Positions 60,143 to 64,000 of a DNA stretch of 64,000 nt are shown here, piece by piece; position 1 is the stretch's first letter, and each line of letters opens with the position of its first letter. Under the pieces are notes generated by a model. The model worked only from the letters and a program-made list of their open reading frames with translations, did not search any database and had not been told where the DNA came from. The position numbers and the translations under genes were made by a program. Origin of the DNA: Chitinophagales bacterium (GTDB lineage: Bacteria > Bacteroidota > Bacteroidia > Chitinophagales > Chitinophagaceae); NCBI GenBank assembly GCA_017303415.1, contig JAFLBJ010000001.1, positions 2,418,001-2,482,000 on the forward strand, written 5' to 3'.

Positions 60143-61219
60143 TTAAACTGGTTTGCGAAAATTTTTAATGAAATTAAGCACAATCTCCTGGAATTCGTCC
60201 TGCTCCTCAAACAAAAAGTGGTGCTCAAGTGGGATAACATAAAGGGGAATATCCTTCAACTCGTCGCCAAATTTGGTGAGCCGGACAGCATCTTTTTCGG
60301 TGGTCAGCATGATTTTCTTGGTGGCCCTGATCTGTGCGAATTTTTTTTGAATTTCTTTCCAATCAGAAACGGTGAAGATATGGTGATCGGGATAGTGCAT
60401 CATCGAATAGGAAGCGGTATGGAGTTCAAGCAGGTGCTTAAGGGGGGCCGGATTCGCGATACCCGTGATCAGCAGTATTTCTTCGGGTACGGATAACCGT
60501 GTAACATTTTCCGGGTTGGAAATGTGATAAGGATGAGCATACCGGTTGGCCGCAAAGAATATCCTTTGGTGTGGCAGGGGATTGATCTCGCGGATGATCG
60601 CTTCCTTTTCGGTTACGTCGATCTTGGGATTGCATTTTGTTACCACGATCACTTCGGCCCTTTTATAGCCCGAGCGCAGATCACGTAAATCACCGGTAGG
60701 CAGATAAAAATCACGGGTGAATAGATTATTGTAATCGGTTAGTAAGATATTTAAACCGGCCTTGACGGATCGGTGTTGAAAAGCGTCATCCAGGATGATG
60801 CAATTGGTTTCAGGATGGTCATGCAGCAGTTGCGGAATGGCTTCCAGTCGTTTCTCCCCTACGGCTACGGGCACGCCCGGAAATTTCTGATAGAATTGAC
60901 GGGGTTCATCTCCTATATCCAGGGCCGTATGTTCCGGTGCAGCCAGCACATATCCTTCAGTTCTGCGCTTATAGCCCCGGCTAAGGATGGCCGGTTTGTG
61001 TTGGTCCTTTAAAAACCGCACCAGGAATTCCACCATAGGTGATTTGCCCGTGCCACCCACAGACAGGTTGCCAATACAGATGATGGGCAACCCGAAACTG
61101 GTGGATTTTAATATTTCCTTCTCAAAGAGCCAGTTTCTTAACCCGATCACAGCCCAATAAATTAGGGCAAACGGTAATAAAAAGACCCGAAATGATTTCA
61201 GAAATACATTAGAAAACAT
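60143..61219 (-). CDS. lpxK: Tetraacyldisaccharide 4'-kinase
   Basis: 358 residues. Phosphorylates the disaccharide 4' position in lipid A synthesis at the inner membrane. An N-terminal membrane-associated helix (about 12-28) leads into the P-loop GNLSVGGTGKS (50-60), then LILDDAFQH-type catalytic segment (CIILDDAFQHRSV), and the C-terminal LTTEKDAVRL. It overlaps the 5-FTHF cyclo-ligase by 11 bases. A lipid A gene here supports a Gram-negative envelope. Confidence 0.93.
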   Translation of the reverse strand: MFSNVFLKSFRVFLLPFALIYWAVIGLRNWLFEKEILKSTSFGLPIICIGNLSVGGTGKSPMVEFLVRFLKDQHKPAILSRGYKRRTEGYVLAAPEHTALDIGDEPRQFYQKFPGVPVAVGEKRLEAIPQLLHDHPETNCIILDDAFQHRSVKAGLNILLTDYNNLFTRDFYLPTGDLRDLRSGYKRAEVIVVTKCNPKIDVTEKEAIIREINPLPHQRIFFAANRYAHPYHISNPENVTRLSVPEEILLITGIANPAPLKHLLELHTASYSMMHYPDHHIFTVSDWKEIQKKFAQIRATKKIMLTTEKDAVRLTKFGDELKDIPLYVIPLEHHFLFEEQDEFQEIVLNFIKNFRKPV

Positions 61220-61778
61220 AGGTCTTATTGGGTGTTACGCACAGGTTGAGCGGGATATCAAACGAGTCGGTATCCTCCAGGCTATCGACCGGGTCGAAAT
61301 AGGAAAATCCGATCTTGACACAATCTGGTCGGCAATTTGATAAGAAACGGTCATAGAATCCTTTTCCATACCCGGCCCTGAAACCTTGTTTATCAAAAAC
61401 AAGCAGAGGTACAAAAACCATGTCCAGCCGGGCAGGGTCGATCCGCTCACCTTCACGCGGCTCAGGAATATTGTAATCGTTGCGCATGAAACTGGCCCCT
61501 TCAGCGGTCAGGATCGCGTGCATTTCTGATGTACCCGGTATGGTTCGGGGATAGCATATCTGGAGTTTGGGGTTCATGAACTCAATATAGTCTGTAAACA
61601 GATGAGTATTGGGTTCATTGTACTCCTCAATGGGCCAGTAGGACAAGAGGCAGTTTATAAAAGGAAGACTGGCACGCTGGAACTCAATAAGGAGCAGGTC
61701 GTCAAAACGGCTCTTATCCTTTCGGGATAATTCGAGTCTTTGCTGGCGGAATAATTTCCTGGCTTCAGATTTGATCAT
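61209..61778 (-). CDS. 5-formyltetrahydrofolate cyclo-ligase
   Basis: 189 residues from ATG 61778, which overlaps the bioD stop as ATGA. Converts 5-formyl-THF to 5,10-methenyl-THF with ATP. Family signatures: SEARKLFRQQRL at the start, the phosphate-binding-type segment MVFVPLLVFDKQGFRAGYGKGFYDRFL with conserved Gly-Tyr-Gly-Lys-Gly, and VKIGFSYFDP. A TTG at 61811 was rejected because it would overlap bioD by a longer distance. Co-transcribed with bioD and lpxK. Confidence 0.9.
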   Translation of the reverse strand: MIKSEARKLFRQQRLELSRKDKSRFDDLLLIEFQRASLPFINCLLSYWPIEEYNEPNTHLFTDYIEFMNPKLQICYPRTIPGTSEMHAILTAEGASFMRNDYNIPEPREGERIDPARLDMVFVPLLVFDKQGFRAGYGKGFYDRFLSNCRPDCVKIGFSYFDPVDSLEDTDSFDIPLNLCVTPNKTYVF

Positions 61779-62446
61779 TGTTTCAGTTTTGTCATTAATT
61801 CCTCTTTCCAAGCGTTGGCTATTTGTTGTATCGTTTCAGCGTTATTGTTTTTGAGTGGAGGGATTGATCCCAGCGATGGGATTCCTGTCCACTCAACTAT
61901 CTCGGATTCATAATCCATGAACCGGTCGTTGAAAATCCATCCAGCCACTGGCAAACCTTTTTCACGGCAAACCTGTGCAGTGAGCAGGGAATGGTTTATG
62001 CTTCCGAGGTAATTGCGGCTGACCAGTATGACCCGGCAACCCAATTCCCTGATCAGATCAGTCACAAATTGCTTCTCATTCAGGGGCACCATCAACCCTC
62101 CCGCCCCTTCGATAACCAGAGGTTTTGGTGTATTCATCCGGGTATGGTAAGCCTCACGGATCTTATCCAGAGAAATTTGAATACCCTCTTTTCGTGCGGA
62201 AATATGGGGGGAGGCCGGAATACCCAGTTTATAGATTTCGGGGTGTACCCTATCCGGACCGTTGGTCAATACCGACTTTACCCATTCGGTATCCGTTCCC
62301 TCTTCAAATCCTGCCTGGATCGGTTTCCAATAATCGGCACCGATGGCCTCTGCCACCAGGGCGGCCGCCACCGTTTTACCGATGCCGGTACCGGTTCCGG
62401 TTATGAAAAAATGGGGATTCAGGGCAAGCTGTTTTTCGGTGCCCAA
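61775..62446 (-). CDS. bioD: Dethiobiotin synthetase
   Basis: About 223 residues. Forms the ureido ring of dethiobiotin from DAPA, CO2 and ATP. The P-loop TGTGTGIGKT lies at 16-25, followed by the substrate segment WKPIQAGFEEGTD and VIEGAGGLMVPLN. The start is uncertain: no ATG exists near the N-terminus, and the TTG at 62446 falls within a TATCTTTG promoter element; a CTG at 62422 would give a start typical of the family (NPHFFITGTG). It overlaps the next gene as ATGA. No other biotin genes are in the window. Confidence 0.88.
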   Translation of the reverse strand: MGTEKQLALNPHFFITGTGTGIGKTVAAALVAEAIGADYWKPIQAGFEEGTDTEWVKSVLTNGPDRVHPEIYKLGIPASPHISARKEGIQISLDKIREAYHTRMNTPKPLVIEGAGGLMVPLNEKQFVTDLIRELGCRVILVSRNYLGSINHSLLTAQVCREKGLPVAGWIFNDRFMDYESEIVEWTGIPSLGSIPPLKNNNAETIQQIANAWKEELMTKLKQ

Positions 62447-62451
62447 AGATA
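62444..62451 (-). promoter_or_regulatory. -7 promoter element (TATCTTTG) near the bioD start
   Basis: Forward CAAAGATA reads TATCTTTG on the minus strand, an exact TAnnTTTG match overlapping the nominal bioD TTG start. It could provide an internal promoter within the run. Confidence 0.4.
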
Positions 62452-62463
62452 CGAAGCAAATGC

Positions 62464-63009
62464 CTAATCCCTGTCCTCGATAAATATCGAAAAAAGGGTT
62501 GTTCCATAGTTTCGCTCAGCCTTGAACCAGGGGTGCTCCTTATAGCTGTTTCTGGGTGTATGTTCCAGAATGAACCAGCCTTTGGGTTGCAGTAATTTCT
62601 TTTCAAAAACCCTGTCGGGCAACAGGTCTATTTCACCAAGGGCATAGGGAGGACCGGCAAAAATCAGATCAAACCGTTCCGCACATTGATCCATGTACTT
62701 GAATACATCCATTCTAACCACTTTCAGGTTCGGTAACTTCAGTTCTGCCGCGGTTTTCTGAATGAAGGCAAACATTTTGGGATCTTTTTCCACCACGGTC
62801 AACGAGGAAGCACCCCGGCTGGCCAACTCATAGCTGATACATCCGGTACCACCAAACAGATCGAGGGTACGAATGCCTTCCAGGTCAATATTGTTTTGGA
62901 GAATGTTGAAAAGACCTTCGCGGGCTATATCCGTAGTGGGACGCGTATGAGGCATATTGGCGGGTGGCTGAATCCGCCTTCCTCCTAATGTTCCGGATAT
63001 GATACGCAT
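62464..63009 (-). CDS. rsmD: 16S rRNA (guanine(966)-N(2))-methyltransferase
   Basis: 181 residues. N-terminal RIISGTLGGRRI, the TRPTTDIAREGLFNIL helix, the SAM loop DLFGGTGCIS (50-59), and motif IV, which here reads LIFAGPPYAL (119-122 GPPY) where DPPY or NPPY is usual. All other parts fit RsmD, which methylates G966 of 16S rRNA. It overlaps the DUF3822 gene by 25 bases. Pairing of rsmD with DUF3822 is a common Bacteroidota arrangement (from memory). Confidence 0.9.
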   Translation of the reverse strand: MRIISGTLGGRRIQPPANMPHTRPTTDIAREGLFNILQNNIDLEGIRTLDLFGGTGCISYELASRGASSLTVVEKDPKMFAFIQKTAAELKLPNLKVVRMDVFKYMDQCAERFDLIFAGPPYALGEIDLLPDRVFEKKLLQPKGWFILEHTPRNSYKEHPWFKAERNYGTTLFSIFIEDRD

Positions 63010-63821
63010 GCCGCCAATTTTGAAAGGGATAGAAAATAATGGGCCGGATGATCCTCAAATGCATTCGCCAGTCGCAATGGTTCCAGTTTTCCCGGGAATG
63101 TGATCTGCGCAAAATACAAACGCATTTCGTGAAACAGGGAGGATCCCTCATCTACAAATCCACTTACTTCAACAGGCAGTGTATCACGCGACAGACCAAA
63201 GGATTCAGCCAGTTGAACAAGCCGATAGAGGACATCTGCCGGAGAAGCATAGGGGAAAATAGATAACAGCTCAGGTTGTCCGTCGCGAAATAAGGAAACT
63301 GCAAAATCTCCCGGACGTATATCCACATTCAGAAATGAGCCGGAATCAGGCACTCCATTTTTTAAGAAAACAGCAAACTGATGCCAGTATTGGTGTCTTA
63401 AATATTGGCGTGTAACAGCGATATTAAGCGATTTGGGCAGTCCATAAACGGCTTGAAGGGAATGAGAAGGCAAATGATCGGAACGAAGGATCTGGCCTGG
63501 GATATCCGCTCCGGCAGATTGAAGAAACAGCCCTTCTTCCTGAAACTGGTAGAGGGTGGAAGGAACCAGAACACAAGACGGGAACCGATAGGAAATGGCT
63601 ACCTGGCTAAATGGGCCTTCATACTCGGGAAAGGCCTTCAATAATCCGGGAAGCAGGGAACCCTCTTGATTATCGCCTGTAACATACGTGTACCGATACA
63701 TGGTTCTCGATCGGGTTTCGATCAAACCAAGTCCAATCCCCTCCGGGCTGAACTCAGCCAGCAGTACCGAACCCGGGGCTTCATACCCCTCCATACTTCC
63801 TATATCAAATGTCAATTTCAA
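62985..63821 (-). CDS. DUF3822 family protein
   Basis: 278 residues from TTG 63821. An ATG at 63929 would add 36 residues but overlaps the divergent MATE gene start by 19 bases and places a TATCTTTG promoter element inside the frame; the ATG at 63794 is another possibility. The body (GYEAPGSVLLAEFSPEGIG, SQVAISYRFPSCVLVPSTLY, VFLKNGVPDSGSFLNVDI) resembles the DUF3822 family, whose fold recalls actin-like ATPases, but the phosphate-binding motifs are not convincing. Function unknown; linked to rsmD by overlap. Confidence 0.75.
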   Translation of the reverse strand: MKLTFDIGSMEGYEAPGSVLLAEFSPEGIGLGLIETRSRTMYRYTYVTGDNQEGSLLPGLLKAFPEYEGPFSQVAISYRFPSCVLVPSTLYQFQEEGLFLQSAGADIPGQILRSDHLPSHSLQAVYGLPKSLNIAVTRQYLRHQYWHQFAVFLKNGVPDSGSFLNVDIRPGDFAVSLFRDGQPELLSIFPYASPADVLYRLVQLAESFGLSRDTLPVEVSGFVDEGSSLFHEMRLYFAQITFPGKLEPLRLANAFEDHPAHYFLSLSKLAACVSYPEH

Positions 63822-63841
63822 GCCGTTTCGTTGAATCGCGA

Positions 63842-63849
63842 CAAAGATA
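63842..63849 (-). promoter_or_regulatory. -7 promoter element (TATCTTTG) upstream of the DUF3822 gene
   Basis: Forward CAAAGATA reads TATCTTTG on the minus strand, an exact TAnnTTTG match 20 bases before the TTG at 63821. This supports an internal start for DUF3822. Confidence 0.4.
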
Positions 63850-63910
63850 GAGGCTTCCACCTTAATATTTGTTTCTCCGCCAAGTCCTTTTTCGTAGCTT
63901 GCGCCATCCA

Positions 63911-64000
63911 ATGAGTGCAGCACCTCCATCCCTGCAAGTAGAGATCAGTTATCGGCAGATCATTCGCATTGCTTTGCCGATCAGCCTGGCCATGCTGGTA
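63911..64000 (+). CDS. MATE-type efflux transporter (3' partial, first 30 codons)
   Basis: The frame from ATG 63911 stays open to the window edge and reads MSAAPPSLQVEISYRQ, then IIRIALPISLAMLV. The polar start followed by YRQIIRIALPISLAML resembles the first helix of MATE-family multidrug/Na+ antiporters in Bacteroidota. Only 30 residues are visible, so family assignment is tentative. It is divergent from DUF3822. Confidence 0.55.
   Translation, partial: MSAAPPSLQVEISYRQIIRIALPISLAMLV

Overview
The window comes from the chromosome of a Bacteroidota bacterium, most likely of the Chitinophagales/Chitinophagaceae type; the family-level placement is inference. Support: outer-membrane barrels with carboxypeptidase-like regulatory domains, lipoboxed lipoproteins, families largely restricted to this phylum (DUF5686, DUF2279, DUF3822, DUF2027-Smr, the long-form PurM), few Shine-Dalgarno sequences, and many copies of the phylum's -7 promoter element TAnnTTTG. 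There is no sign of phage, plasmid, insertion sequence or CRISPR. It reads as ordinary, tightly packed core chromosome with a few accessory stretches.

Layout. 1-4591: end of an outer-membrane barrel, then a coupled sugar-modification trio (Gfo/Idh/MocA dehydrogenase and two glycosyltransferases). 4572-9344: ftsE-like ATPase, purM and ribF from a palindromic divergent promoter, a lipoprotein, and DNA polymerase III delta. 9530-11795: two tandem membrane-anchored coiled-coil paralogues of unknown function, ending in a very unusual heptamer-built inverted repeat. 11796-24661: TonB receptor, purC, lactonase-like propeller, TrhO, a DUF5686 barrel, penicillin-acylase-like hydrolase and PIMT. 24758-30567: nucleoside-type MFS permease, a second Gfo oxidoreductase, phosphohexomutase, DUF2279 protein and a phosphoribosyltransferase.

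30629-37048: the two halves of a membrane Fe-S (HdrD-like) redox system, separated by a block holding a small outer-membrane protein, a LysE exporter and a coupled minus-strand cassette of ATP-grasp ligase, NRDE/TANGO2 protein and second ATP-grasp ligase. This cassette is the best candidate for an undescribed pathway. 37060-49126: two small conserved proteins, an outer-membrane barrel, miaB, the envelope operon (sigma-54 activator without receiver, LptE, a conserved unknown, SecG), mltG, a BrkB-like protein, two thioredoxin-fold proteins and trmH. 49228-49556: RNase P RNA on the minus strand. 49696-54332: LiaF-like membrane sensor, DUF4288 protein, LytS/LytTR two-component pair, and a SulP transporter. 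54329-63821: a long minus-strand run (DUF3822, rsmD, bioD, formyl-THF cyclo-ligase, lpxK, RNase R, prenyl synthase, APC permease, Smr protein). The last 90 bases start a MATE-type exporter.

Most intergenic gaps that are not simple promoters hold arrays of degenerate 7- or 8-base units, many folded back as inverted repeats between convergent genes. They share an architecture but not a sequence. Several apparent TTG starts lie inside TAnnTTTG promoter elements, so downstream starts were chosen for those genes.
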